From positions 1-19,964 of the forward strand of contig BNXY01000048.1 in NCBI GenBank assembly GCA_025999935.1: a stretch of 19,964 nt of DNA, written 5' to 3'. The DNA is from Bacteroidia bacterium (GTDB lineage: Bacteria; Bacteroidota; Bacteroidia; Bacteroidales; Azobacteroidaceae). The notes beneath the pieces were generated by a model that worked only from the letters and a program-made list of their open reading frames with translations, ran no database searches and was not told where the DNA came from. The translations under genes were made by a program, and so were the position numbers. This document shows positions 7,565 to 15,218 of this stretch, one piece after another. Position 1 is the first letter of the stretch. The number at the start of each line of letters is the position of its first letter.

Positions 7565-8860
7565 TTATTTTATTTCGATAATCGAATCAATATCATCTAA
7601 AGTTCCATCAAGTGTAAAAGTAATTTCACCTGTTTTTTTGTCTTTTTTCCAGACCAATTTGGAGTCCACATTGACCCATTTGGCCGATTTGAAATTGGGA
7701 ATAGTAAGCGTAAGCGAGGAAATATTTTTATCTAAGATATGGATGTATTGGGTATTTCCTTTGCTTGTGGCAACACCCCATTTTTGCGGCGATACGCAGC
7801 CTTGTTGTGCGCCGTAGATGGTGTAACCGTATTGTTTCATCCACTCGCCCATTTTTTGCAGGCGTTCCACACATTCGGGTTGGATTTGACCATTAGGCAT
7901 CGGGCCTACGTTCAGCAATAAATTGGCGCCTGTACCCGCGGTGCGGATAAGCAGATGCAATAATTCTTTAGGCGATTTGAATTTATCGTCCGTAATGGAA
8001 AATCCCCAACTGCTGTTCATGGTTTCGCAGGTTTCCTTGGGAAGGCGGGAAACTTGCTGTCCGCTGTATCCGGATTTGTTTTCTCCCGGAATGTCGCGTT
8101 CAAAAATCTGGTAATCTTCTCCCTGAATAGGCGGCAGGTGGTGATTGTTCGCCACCAAACATTCCGGTTGCAGGCGATGAATCAAGTCGTATATTTCCGG
8201 ATAATGCCAATTGACATGGGTCTCGTGCGAAGTGCGGTTGCCATCGTCGGTTTGATCCCAGTGACCATCGAACCAGATGGCGGCAATGGGGCCATAATTG
8301 GTAAGCAGTTCGGTCAACTGGGCTTTCATAAAGCGGATGTAGGATTCCCAGTCGCTTTTTTGGGTTCTACCGGCTTTTTGTCCGGTGCGGCCGGTTTCGT
8401 ATTGGTAATCGGAACGCATCCAATCCAATAGCGAATAATAAAGCACCAATTTAATATCTTCTTTGTGACATTCGTCGGCCAATTGTTTAATCAGGTCTTT
8501 GCCGTAAGGAGTGTTCATGATGTTCCATTCCGATTGCTTGGTGTTCCAATTGCTGAAACCGTCGTGGTGGCGGGAAGTGAAGCCGATGTACTTCATTCCG
8601 GCGTCTTTAGCGATTTTTACCCATTCTTTGGCATTGAATGCCTGCGGGTTGAATAACTGTTGCAGCCGTTGATAGTCTGCTCCTTTGATCGGGCGGTTGT
8701 TCATTACCCATTCGCCGTTACCCAATACACTGTAAGGGCCAAAATGGACGAACATGCCGAAACGCGCGTCTTCAAACCATTGGACACTGGGTTTTTGTTC
8801 TTGAGCTGAAATGCTGATTGTCAATGAAATAAATAAGAATAAATAAAGAATCTTTTTCAT
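7565..8860 (-). CDS. Alpha-L-fucosidase, glycoside hydrolase family 29
   Basis: GH29 enzymes release alpha-linked fucose from host glycans, algal or plant polysaccharides by a retaining mechanism. The 431-residue protein opens with a signal peptide (MKKILYLFLFISLTISISA, cleavage before QEQK), so it acts in the periplasm or on the surface. The barrel shows WFEDARFGMFVHFGPYS (28-44), YIGFTSRHHDGF (91-102) and IWFDGHWD (195-202), where Asp198 is the expected nucleophile. After the barrel (to about residue 350) a short beta-sandwich tail follows, shorter than in many GH29 enzymes. The acid/base residue varies in this family and was not assigned. A possible promoter lies about 95 bases upstream; no transporter or sulfatase accompanies it here. 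Confidence 0.93.
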   Translation of the reverse strand: MKKILYLFLFISLTISISAQEQKPSVQWFEDARFGMFVHFGPYSVLGNGEWVMNNRPIKGADYQRLQQLFNPQAFNAKEWVKIAKDAGMKYIGFTSRHHDGFSNWNTKQSEWNIMNTPYGKDLIKQLADECHKEDIKLVLYYSLLDWMRSDYQYETGRTGQKAGRTQKSDWESYIRFMKAQLTELLTNYGPIAAIWFDGHWDQTDDGNRTSHETHVNWHYPEIYDLIHRLQPECLVANNHHLPPIQGEDYQIFERDIPGENKSGYSGQQVSRLPKETCETMNSSWGFSITDDKFKSPKELLHLLIRTAGTGANLLLNVGPMPNGQIQPECVERLQKMGEWMKQYGYTIYGAQQGCVSPQKWGVATSKGNTQYIHILDKNISSLTLTIPNFKSAKWVNVDSKLVWKKDKKTGEITFTLDGTLDDIDSIIEIK

Positions 8861-8955
8861 ATTGTATTGTTTTTTTGTTTTAAAAAATTACCATTACACG
8901 ACACCCGCAACGTCGCCTTTTCCGGTCATAATTGATGAAATATAAATTTACGATG

Positions 8956-8963
8956 CAAATATA
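8956..8963 (-). promoter_or_regulatory. Possible -7 box for the fucosidase gene
   Basis: Read on the minus strand, TATATTTG (8963 to 8956) fits TAnnTTTG about 95 bases before the start at 8860. No good -33 TTG was found at the right spacing, so this is tentative. The rest of the gap to 9017 is AT-rich with nothing else evident. Confidence 0.35.
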
Positions 8964-9017
8964 CGACATTATATTCACTTTATAACTATCTCATCTTTAT
9001 TATTTATCCGCAAAATT

Positions 9018-9104
9018 ACCCCTAAATCCCCTAAAGGGGACTTTGTCGCAGCAAAACATGCAAGCTCGCAGAATCTAAAAGCCCCCTTTAGGGGATTGGG
9101 AGGT
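9018..9104. repeat. Inverted-repeat intergenic element between ibrB-like and fucosidase genes
   Basis: The left arm at 9018-9045 (core TCCCCTAAAGGGG) and the right arm at 9077-9104 (core CCCCCTTTAGGGGA) are near-perfect reverse complements around a loop of about 31 bases. Each arm also holds its own short palindrome CCCCTAAAGGGG or a near copy. Elements of this kind are widespread between genes in Bacteroidota and may be REP/MITE-like. It ends 6 bases from the stop of the ParB-like gene, so it could also act as that operon's terminator. Confidence 0.75.
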
Positions 9105-9110
9105 AAACGT

Positions 9111-9632
9111 TCAGAAAATCTCCGAGAAATCTTTGTCCCTAAAAAGGCTGGCCAATCCGGTAATCTGTTTCAACCGCAACAATTCGTCTGCATCCATGCC
9201 GATTTTTTTCATGATCCAACTATCCGACATGCCGGATTGCACCAATTCGGATACGATGTTGCTCATCAATTCGATGTCGTGCGAACCGCGGGCGCGATTG
9301 TGCCGGATGGTCGATGCAATGCGGTTGGAAATATCTTTTTCGATAACCACCACCGGCATCATGCCGTTTTCCCGTTCTCTGATTTGCCGGTTGGTTTTCA
9401 TGACGGTATAACGGTGGTAGCCGTCCACGATTTCGTATATATCTTCCGGTGCGATATAATAACAGACAATCGGCATGGTATAGCCGTCTTCCAGAATTGA
9501 CTTTTCCAAGAGTTTCATTTCCGGAGGCGCAACCACATTGGGGTTGTAACTGTTTGCCCGTATTTTTTCAAGGGGCACTGATTTTACATTATAAACAGGG
9601 CTTTTAAATACATTCTCAGACATCATACTCAT
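9111..9632 (-). CDS. IbrB-like ParB/sulfiredoxin-fold protein
   Basis: This 173-residue protein has an N-terminal ParB/Srx-like domain: IRANSYNPN (25-32), LLEKSILEDGYTMPIV (41-56) and YEIVDGYHRYTVMK (66-79). The G-Y-H-R at 71-74 occupies the nucleotide-binding position where ParB has GERR and sulfiredoxin GGCHR. A helical C-terminal part follows (IVSELVQSGMSDSWIMKKIGM), resembling a helix-turn-helix. It is not a chromosomal partitioning ParB: it is short and has no parA. The same pairing of a ParB-like protein with a PAPS-reductase-like protein defines IbrB/IbrA of E. coli, regulators of immunoglobulin-binding (eib) genes. Its start overlaps the upstream ibrA-like stop by 4 bases (ATGA at 9632-9629). 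ATG codons two and three residues in are alternatives. Biochemical activity is unknown. Confidence 0.82.
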   Translation of the reverse strand: MSMMSENVFKSPVYNVKSVPLEKIRANSYNPNVVAPPEMKLLEKSILEDGYTMPIVCYYIAPEDIYEIVDGYHRYTVMKTNRQIRERENGMMPVVVIEKDISNRIASTIRHNRARGSHDIELMSNIVSELVQSGMSDSWIMKKIGMDADELLRLKQITGLASLFRDKDFSEIF

Positions 9633-10909
9633 AACATATATCTATATTTCTCCAAGATATTTTGTTTTCGGATTCGCTCGTTTTTTGTGAGTGCGAATCC
9701 CATATATTTGCATAAATGGTCGTTCTTCATGATGCAGATACACATCCGTTTATAAGTGGGAATATCCTTAAAATCCGCTCCGTCGAAGTCATCTATGTAT
9801 TCCATTTGCACCGGTTTTTTCGTGGTATCGTAGTTGGTGGTATCGCTTACGCTGATATTGATACCTGCATCTTTTAATTCTTGTATGGTGGTTTCGGACA
9901 AACAGCCGCCTCTTTCGCGCCAGAATTTGATGGAAGTTTCTAATTTGGTAAGATAATTCAGTTTGGTTTGTTCCGGCAAGGTAGATAAAAGAAAATACAT
10001 ATAACTTTTCCATGTATGCCCTGCCGGAAGTTTGAGCGATTTCCACCCCATGGCTCTTGTACCTCCGTAAATTCCGGCAAAGTTGACGCCATTGACCCGG
10101 CCTACCATTTTCGCCCAATTGTTTGGGTCGATGACCCTGTATAATTTCAGGCTTTCAATCGCCCAATCGTTGAACGGCGAGGCGACCCGCATTTTTTCGA
10201 GCGAAACGCCGGCTTTATAAAACAGGTCGTACAAATGGTTATAATTCCAGAAGAACCTCCCGTTTGCCGTCCATATATCTTCTGTCAACCAATCGAATAT
10301 CGGATAGGCGCTATATACATTTTCGTATATTTCTTTTGTCCAGATTAAACCGTTATATTCTTTATAATTCCGGTCGGAATAGATTGCCCGCCAGCGATTC
10401 AGGCTTTCCTGCGTGCGAATGCCAATCAGGTTGCAAGTCCGTTTCGCTTGCTTCTGTTGGTGATACCATCCGGCAAATTTTCCCTGAAACTCATAATCCG
10501 ACATTTCCGGATGAAAAAAATCACAAGGGTTATCGTCTTCATGGATACAGGTTTCCGGTAAATCGCGCACCCAGATGTCGCGTTTTTCTTTTTCCCAGGG
10601 AATCCAATAGGACTGAAACATGGATGTTGCACAATGCGCCCGAAGGGGAAGACATATCCGGTATGGTTCAATAATATCCTGATTTTCCAATAAGGTTTCA
10701 TTCACATAGTCGGTGGACATTTGGTATTGGGCCTCATAATCAATGTGGAACACGCCGATTTTCCGGTTTAGTTTGTTTTTGCGAATATAATCAATGCAAA
10801 GATTTAGTAAGACACCGCTATCTTTTCCTCCTGAAAATGAAACATATACGTTGTCAAATTCAGTAAATATAGTTTCTAATCTACGTTGAGCGGCTTCGTA
10901 AACGTTCAT
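9629..10909 (-). CDS. IbrA-like PP-loop / PAPS-reductase-family protein (DUF3440-type)
   Basis: The 426-residue protein carries the PP-loop SFSGGKDSG at residues 24-32, the ATP-pyrophosphatase motif of adenylyl-sulfate/PAPS reductases, which also occurs in the DNA-phosphorothioation protein DndC. The body has TCNLIGIRTQESLNRW, PIFDWLTEDIW and a conserved-looking C-terminal half as in IbrA-type proteins. The classic PAPS-reductase ECGLH catalytic C-terminus is not seen, so sulfate assimilation is unlikely. In-phase 4-base overlaps (ATGA) with the helicase gene upstream and the ParB-like gene downstream show strict translational coupling. The likely chemistry is adenylation of an unknown substrate; whether it modifies DNA, RNA, a nucleotide or protein is not visible. 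Confidence 0.85.
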   Translation of the reverse strand: MNVYEAAQRRLETIFTEFDNVYVSFSGGKDSGVLLNLCIDYIRKNKLNRKIGVFHIDYEAQYQMSTDYVNETLLENQDIIEPYRICLPLRAHCATSMFQSYWIPWEKEKRDIWVRDLPETCIHEDDNPCDFFHPEMSDYEFQGKFAGWYHQQKQAKRTCNLIGIRTQESLNRWRAIYSDRNYKEYNGLIWTKEIYENVYSAYPIFDWLTEDIWTANGRFFWNYNHLYDLFYKAGVSLEKMRVASPFNDWAIESLKLYRVIDPNNWAKMVGRVNGVNFAGIYGGTRAMGWKSLKLPAGHTWKSYMYFLLSTLPEQTKLNYLTKLETSIKFWRERGGCLSETTIQELKDAGINISVSDTTNYDTTKKPVQMEYIDDFDGADFKDIPTYKRMCICIMKNDHLCKYMGFALTKNERIRKQNILEKYRYML

Positions 10910-13008
10910 ATATTTTTCACAAACCTTGTATTCCTGACGAATGGCTTTTCGATGGTAAATTTAAGTTTTCGTACCACTTCATAATCCTGACTTTGTGCAA
11001 TGATAATAAGCATCTCCAGTTTTTCCTTTTTTGAATACTTTTCAGCCGTCTTTATCAAAGAAGCCATCAGTTCTTTATCGCGGTCTTGAATGTAATAGTT
11101 GTTGATAAAACCCGTTTTTCCTTTTTTTTGAATAGAAATAAATCCAATGCAATCGTCATTGTCGTCAAGCGCAACAAAATACAGATGATTTTCAGATGTT
11201 TTGAATGCGGCGCCATTGTTTTGACGAAGCACTTTCGGATTCATTACAAGCGGACCTACAACTTCATAAAGCCGTTTTTCCGTACCGGTCAGAATTTCTG
11301 TTTTCATGATGCAAGTATTTTTTTTGCAAATATAGCAGTATTTTTCGTTATTATACAAACTTTCGATGTATTTTTTTAATTTAGTCTTGTCATTCATCTG
11401 TTTTTTTATCTCATCCGACAAATTTCCTTTTCGTTTCAGGTTTCGCATTATCTTATCGTCGATATTGGCATTGGTAAGAAAATCATGGATATACATTTCA
11501 TTTTGTTGCCCTTGGCGGTCGATTCTTCCCACCGATTGTTTACGGTGAAAGTAAGAAAATGAATTGGAGAAAAAAACAATTTGGCGGCAGTTTTCCTGTA
11601 AACCGTTTAAGCCGGTTCCTCCGGAATGCATAGTGGCGATAAAGTACTGTTTGGTTCCTGAAACAAAGTCGTTTAATTCCCGGTCGCGCTCTTTCGGATT
11701 CCGGCCGGTAAAGACGGCGCAGTTTTCGCGTTTGAAATGCTCAGTCAGGAGGTTGACTTCAAAAAGATACTTACAGAAAATAACCGTTTTTTCGTCGGTC
11801 GGTATTTTATCAAAAAGCGATAATTTGTTAGAAATTAAAGGAATTCTCCGTCCGTTTGAAATCAGGTATCCCGAACATATCTGTTGCATGCGGGTAAAAG
11901 TTTGGAAAATATCGGCAGCCGTAAAATTGTCGGAAATAATGATTCTCAATAAGCGGTCTTTTTCTTCGATGTAGTAATCCCATTGTTTTTCCGTCAATTC
12001 ACAAATATGCGTAAGATATTGTTTGGCAGGAAGATTCAAGCAATCTTCTTTGGCTATCTGGTAAGTATAAGGTTCGAGTAAGCCCATCAGGTAGTTGATA
12101 TTTTTGTATCCGACAATTTCATCACGCAACCGTCCGCCCATCACTAAATATTTTTCTTCAAACTTTTTCCAGCTCCTCACCCCGATGATGAGCGGAGAAA
12201 GCACGGCGTACTGCATGTATAAATTATGCACGTTGTCGGTAACCGGCGTTCCCGTCATTACCAATTTGTAGCTTGTTTTTTCGCATACCAATTTGATTCG
12301 TTGCGAACGTTTTGCCGTTGGCGTTTTAATCAGATGGCTTTCGTCCACAATAATTTGCGTTTCACTGTCCACGTAATTCAATGCCTCAAACACGGTTTTT
12401 TCGCTACTGCCCATACTTTCATGCCCAATCATCCGCCATTCGATTTGCGGATAATGACACCATTTATCAATTTGTTTTTGAAAGTTTTTTTTGGTTGCAA
12501 CCGGAAGAAAAATCAAGACCTTTTTGATTTGTCCGGCTTCGTACCGGCTGATGACGAGGTCGATGGCAATCTTTGATTTTCCGGTACCGGTATCGGCGTA
12601 CAAAGCCGACACTTTCATCGAACAACAAAAGCGGAGCGCTTCGACTTGGTGTCGAAGGCTCTCGGAATCATAAACCGGAATAATATCGTCTTTCAGCCGT
12701 TGATGAAGCGGAGTTTCCTTCCGTTCAAGTTCACAATCATTGATGATTTCGTAAAATTGTTTTTCAATTTCGGCTTTGTAACGCGCCGCCAGATTATCGT
12801 CATATATCTCGGATTTCCGGATATTTCTGACACTAACGAAAACAGACAGCCGATCGTTGACTACCTCCAACCAGGCGGCAGTCATCATTTCATGGTTGTT
12901 TCGTCCATACCGGATGTAAAGACGTTCGATATTATGGGTACGATACAAGCGGGAATATTTAATCCGGGCTTGTAATTTTGATAAAAAGCTCAGCTGACAA
13001 GATTCCAT
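10906..13008 (-). CDS. SNF2-type DEAD/DEAH helicase with C-terminal GNAT-like domain
   Basis: The 700-residue protein is a superfamily 2 Snf2-like ATPase/translocase. A novel N-terminal segment (1-115) precedes the Q-region and Walker A YADTGTGKSK (137-146). DESH is at 222-225, MTGTP at 251-255, GGTGLNGL at 463-470, and the arginine-finger motif QSVGRIDRQGQ at 491-501. After a basic linker and a small Cys cluster (C558, C561, C566), residues about 568-700 look like a GNAT acetyltransferase fold, with strand FVALDDNDDCIGFISIQ. The usual glycine-rich acetyl-CoA loop is replaced by QDRDKEL, so the domain may be inactive or bind something else. The helicase opens the operon with ibrA-like and ibrB-like genes. 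It probably acts on DNA as the motor of that module. Start at 13008 is 20 bases after a -7 box. Confidence 0.88.
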   Translation of the reverse strand: MESCQLSFLSKLQARIKYSRLYRTHNIERLYIRYGRNNHEMMTAAWLEVVNDRLSVFVSVRNIRKSEIYDDNLAARYKAEIEKQFYEIINDCELERKETPLHQRLKDDIIPVYDSESLRHQVEALRFCCSMKVSALYADTGTGKSKIAIDLVISRYEAGQIKKVLIFLPVATKKNFQKQIDKWCHYPQIEWRMIGHESMGSSEKTVFEALNYVDSETQIIVDESHLIKTPTAKRSQRIKLVCEKTSYKLVMTGTPVTDNVHNLYMQYAVLSPLIIGVRSWKKFEEKYLVMGGRLRDEIVGYKNINYLMGLLEPYTYQIAKEDCLNLPAKQYLTHICELTEKQWDYYIEEKDRLLRIIISDNFTAADIFQTFTRMQQICSGYLISNGRRIPLISNKLSLFDKIPTDEKTVIFCKYLFEVNLLTEHFKRENCAVFTGRNPKERDRELNDFVSGTKQYFIATMHSGGTGLNGLQENCRQIVFFSNSFSYFHRKQSVGRIDRQGQQNEMYIHDFLTNANIDDKIMRNLKRKGNLSDEIKKQMNDKTKLKKYIESLYNNEKYCYICKKNTCIMKTEILTGTEKRLYEVVGPLVMNPKVLRQNNGAAFKTSENHLYFVALDDNDDCIGFISIQKKGKTGFINNYYIQDRDKELMASLIKTAEKYSKKEKLEMLIIIAQSQDYEVVRKLKFTIEKPFVRNTRFVKNI

Positions 13009-13027
13009 TTTTAGTGTTTTAACACTG

Positions 13028-13035
13028 CAAATGTA
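13028..13035 (-). promoter_or_regulatory. Probable -7 box for the helicase-ibrA-ibrB operon
   Basis: On the minus strand TACATTTG (13035 to 13028) matches TAnnTTTG, with the helicase start about 20 bases downstream. No TTG sits at the usual -33 spacing. That region is occupied by an inverted repeat (13040-13056), so the promoter may be regulated. It lies in the 51-base gap after the TonB receptor gene, so read-through from that gene is also possible. Confidence 0.5.
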
Positions 13036-13039
13036 AGAA

Positions 13040-13056
13040 CAATATTTAAAATATTG
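13040..13056. promoter_or_regulatory. 7-base inverted repeat, possible operator of the helicase operon
   Basis: CAATATT (13040-13046) and AATATTG (13050-13056) are perfect reverse complements around TAA. They sit just upstream of the -7 box of the helicase operon, where a repressor or activator would bind. It ends 3 bases before the stop codon of the TonB receptor gene. The AT-rich symmetry could be chance. Confidence 0.35.
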
Positions 13057-13059
13057 TGT

Positions 13060-14976
13060 TTAGAACTTAAAATCTACTCCGCCCAGAACGACGATACCCG
13101 GCATGGGATATCCATTATACATTCGATAAGAAGCGTCCGTCAAATTTTCTCCGTTGATGAACAAGTTAATATAAGGAGTTGCTTTGTAAGAAACTTTGCA
13201 ATTCAATAAGGCGTAATCTTCATATCCTTCCGGAATAACGGCTTCGGCAGGAACGCCATAACCACCATAAGCCGATAAATACAAATCGCTGACATATTGA
13301 ACGCTTGGCGAAACCGTAAATTTATCTATGGCCCAATTCGCATTGAAAAAAGCTTTGTGTTTCGGGGCTGCCGGAACTTTAATATCCGAATCCAAATAAC
13401 TGTAATTACCGGCAAGTTTCAAAGCCGGCAATACTTGATACGAAACGGCGAAATCAATACCTTTATTAGTGAATTGACCGCTGTTTGAATTTAATTCGCC
13501 CCAATTAACCGGCGCGAGAATCATATTTTTTCCCTTAGCGTAAAAAGCGGTTAATTCCAATTGAAGCTTGTTATTCCAAAGCGATTGTAAATAGGAAACA
13601 TCAAAATTATTCATTTCTTCCGGTTTCAAATCGGGATTAGCGCCTCCCCACGGACTGAACATGTCGTTGATATTCGGACTTCTAAATCCTTTGGAAGCCG
13701 ATGCTTTCAAACTTGCCTGATTGTTAATTTGATAGGCGATTCCGCCTTGAGGCACCCATTCGTTGCCATATCCTTCATTGTTTTCCAAACGAATACCGGC
13801 ATTGAGCGTTAATTTATCAAACAGCGTTTGTTGCACAACGGCATAACCGGCAAATTCATTTACTTTTTTATCGTCAAACAAAGATTGGGTTTCGTTGCCG
13901 TTGAAATCTTCATTCCAAGCCCTTCCTCCCCATTGTTTGGCATCCACGCCAACCGTAAATAAGTTGCCGTCAATCAAACGGAAAGATTCATATAAAGCAA
14001 TTCCATAGTTAAAATCGCTTGACATGAAGTAAGCCGTTTGCGCCGGTGCGGTCGCTGCATGTCCGTCGTTAATTTTGTGTTTTCCATCGTTATAAAACGC
14101 TTGAACGGCGCCGCTCATTTTTTCGTATTTATTACTAACGGAAACGGAATAGGTGGAACGCAAGGCTTTCGCCCAATTTTCAAACATCGGCAAAGTGTTT
14201 GCTCCCGGATTATTCACTTTGAAATCGGCGATAATGGCATTTCCCGAAACATTCCAATTATCGGAAATTTCATATCCCAATTTAACATATCCATTATTGA
14301 TGTAGAAAGCGGAATTGTCGCGTTGTCCATCTGTTTGGTCGCGGTTTAACGAAACGTAAGCATTGAATTTATCCTTTTTATACCCTGAACTGCCCATGAA
14401 TTTCCATGTATCATACGAGCCATACATGATGCGGCCGTTTCCGTGAATGCCGTCTTCAGTGGCTTTTCGCGTAATCACATTGATTACGCCGCCCATGGCA
14501 TTCGAGCCGTACAACAACGAGCCGGGTCCGCGAATGATTTCTACCCGCTCGGCATCCGAAGCCACATAAGCGTCGGCGATGTGATGACCGAAAACGCCTG
14601 CCCACATCGGTTGTCCATCGAAAAGCATGAGTACTTTATTTCCTTGTCCTACTCCGTGAATCGTTACCGTTCCCGCCGAACCGTTGTTGATTCCATAACC
14701 GGTTACACCCCGTTCGGTGACAAATACTCCCGGAACTTGTTCCGACAAAATGGACAAAACACCGGTTTCGGTACTTTCCTCAATGGTTTTGCGATTGACT
14801 ACCGAAATGGTCAACGGCGCTTGATTGCGGTTGACTTCGGTTTTCGCCGTGGATACAACTACAACTTCCTTCAAAGGAATTGTATCATTCAACGTTGGAT
14901 CTGTATCGGCAAACAGATTTGACACACAGCCGATTGTATAAAAAATAGCTAAAAATAAAGTAACACGTATATTCAT
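13060..14976 (-). CDS. TonB-dependent outer-membrane receptor
   Basis: This receptor imports a ligand through the outer membrane using TonB energy. The 638-residue protein has a signal peptide (cleavage likely after NLFA, residue 23), a plug domain of about residues 35-170 (KEVVVVSTAKTEVNRNQAPL, then VEIIRGPGSLLYGSNAMGGVINVITR), and a 22-strand barrel ending in Phe (GVDFKF), the usual BAM signal. It lacks the N-terminal carboxypeptidase-like domain of SusC proteins and has no SusD partner, so it belongs to the smaller siderophore/haem/cobalamin-like group. Ligand is unknown. It lies on the same strand as, and downstream of, the two-component system, with a 242-base gap containing hairpins and a repeat-rich promoter region. 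Regulation by that system is conceivable but unproven. Confidence 0.93.
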   Translation of the reverse strand: MNIRVTLFLAIFYTIGCVSNLFADTDPTLNDTIPLKEVVVVSTAKTEVNRNQAPLTISVVNRKTIEESTETGVLSILSEQVPGVFVTERGVTGYGINNGSAGTVTIHGVGQGNKVLMLFDGQPMWAGVFGHHIADAYVASDAERVEIIRGPGSLLYGSNAMGGVINVITRKATEDGIHGNGRIMYGSYDTWKFMGSSGYKKDKFNAYVSLNRDQTDGQRDNSAFYINNGYVKLGYEISDNWNVSGNAIIADFKVNNPGANTLPMFENWAKALRSTYSVSVSNKYEKMSGAVQAFYNDGKHKINDGHAATAPAQTAYFMSSDFNYGIALYESFRLIDGNLFTVGVDAKQWGGRAWNEDFNGNETQSLFDDKKVNEFAGYAVVQQTLFDKLTLNAGIRLENNEGYGNEWVPQGGIAYQINNQASLKASASKGFRSPNINDMFSPWGGANPDLKPEEMNNFDVSYLQSLWNNKLQLELTAFYAKGKNMILAPVNWGELNSNSGQFTNKGIDFAVSYQVLPALKLAGNYSYLDSDIKVPAAPKHKAFFNANWAIDKFTVSPSVQYVSDLYLSAYGGYGVPAEAVIPEGYEDYALLNCKVSYKATPYINLFINGENLTDASYRMYNGYPMPGIVVLGGVDFKF

Positions 14977-15038
14977 AATCGTAACACTTTTTAGTAAAAC
15001 GTTTGCAAAGGTAATACTTTTTTTGAAAAACGTGTTAC
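14960..15038 (-). promoter_or_regulatory. Repeat-rich promoter region of the TonB receptor gene
   Basis: A -7 box TACCTTTG reads on the minus strand from 15013 to 15006, without a matching -33. Around it are repeats of one word: GTAACACG at 14960, GTAACACTT at 14981, GTAATACTT at 15011, and the reverse complement CGTGTTAC at 15031-15038. The palindrome AAACGTTT sits at 14997-15004. This is what a metal-, haem- or two-component-controlled operator array would look like; the regulator is unknown. Confidence 0.5.
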
Positions 15039-15156
15039 TTTTTTGCGGAATATTTTAAAAAATTTAGTAAGCCGAGCCGGACAAATTGTTATTCGTCAAA
15101 CGCATAACAAGAAATATTGTTCATTTATTCACAGGCAAAACATTGAAAATAATTCA

Positions 15157-15181
15157 ATTAGTGCAATACCATTGCACTAAT
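15157..15181. terminator. Perfect 11-base stem-loop downstream of the response regulator gene
   Basis: ATTAGTGCAAT (15157-15167) and ATTGCACTAAT (15171-15181) are perfect reverse complements around ACC. It lies about 38 bases past the stop of the response-regulator gene (minus strand) and abuts a second hairpin. It may terminate the two-component operon; there is no strong T-tract. Confidence 0.55.
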
Positions 15182-15214
15182 AAGAAGGGGTTGTATTGAA
15201 ACAGCCTCTTCTTT
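15182..15214. terminator. Second hairpin, next to the response regulator stop
   Basis: AAGAAGGGGTTG (about 15182-15193) pairs with CAGCCTCTTCTT (about 15202-15213) over a loop of 8 bases. Every position pairs in a + strand transcript if two G-U wobbles are counted, whereas a minus-strand transcript would have two mismatches (A-C and C-A). It starts immediately after the response-regulator gene when read on the minus strand. Confidence 0.5.
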
Positions 15215-15218
15215 CAAT

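Noticed and set aside
9018..9104. CRISPR repeats or an IS terminal repeat
   Set aside because: There are only two inverted arms with no spacers, and no transposase lies between or beside them.
9111..9632. Chromosome or plasmid partitioning ParB
   Set aside because: It is only 173 residues, has no ParA, has GYHR instead of the GERR-type box, and is coupled to a PP-loop protein.
9629..10909. Assimilatory PAPS reductase (CysH) or DndC
   Set aside because: The CysH catalytic C-terminus and other sulfate-assimilation genes are absent, and no dndBDE neighbours are present. Length and partner fit IbrA better.
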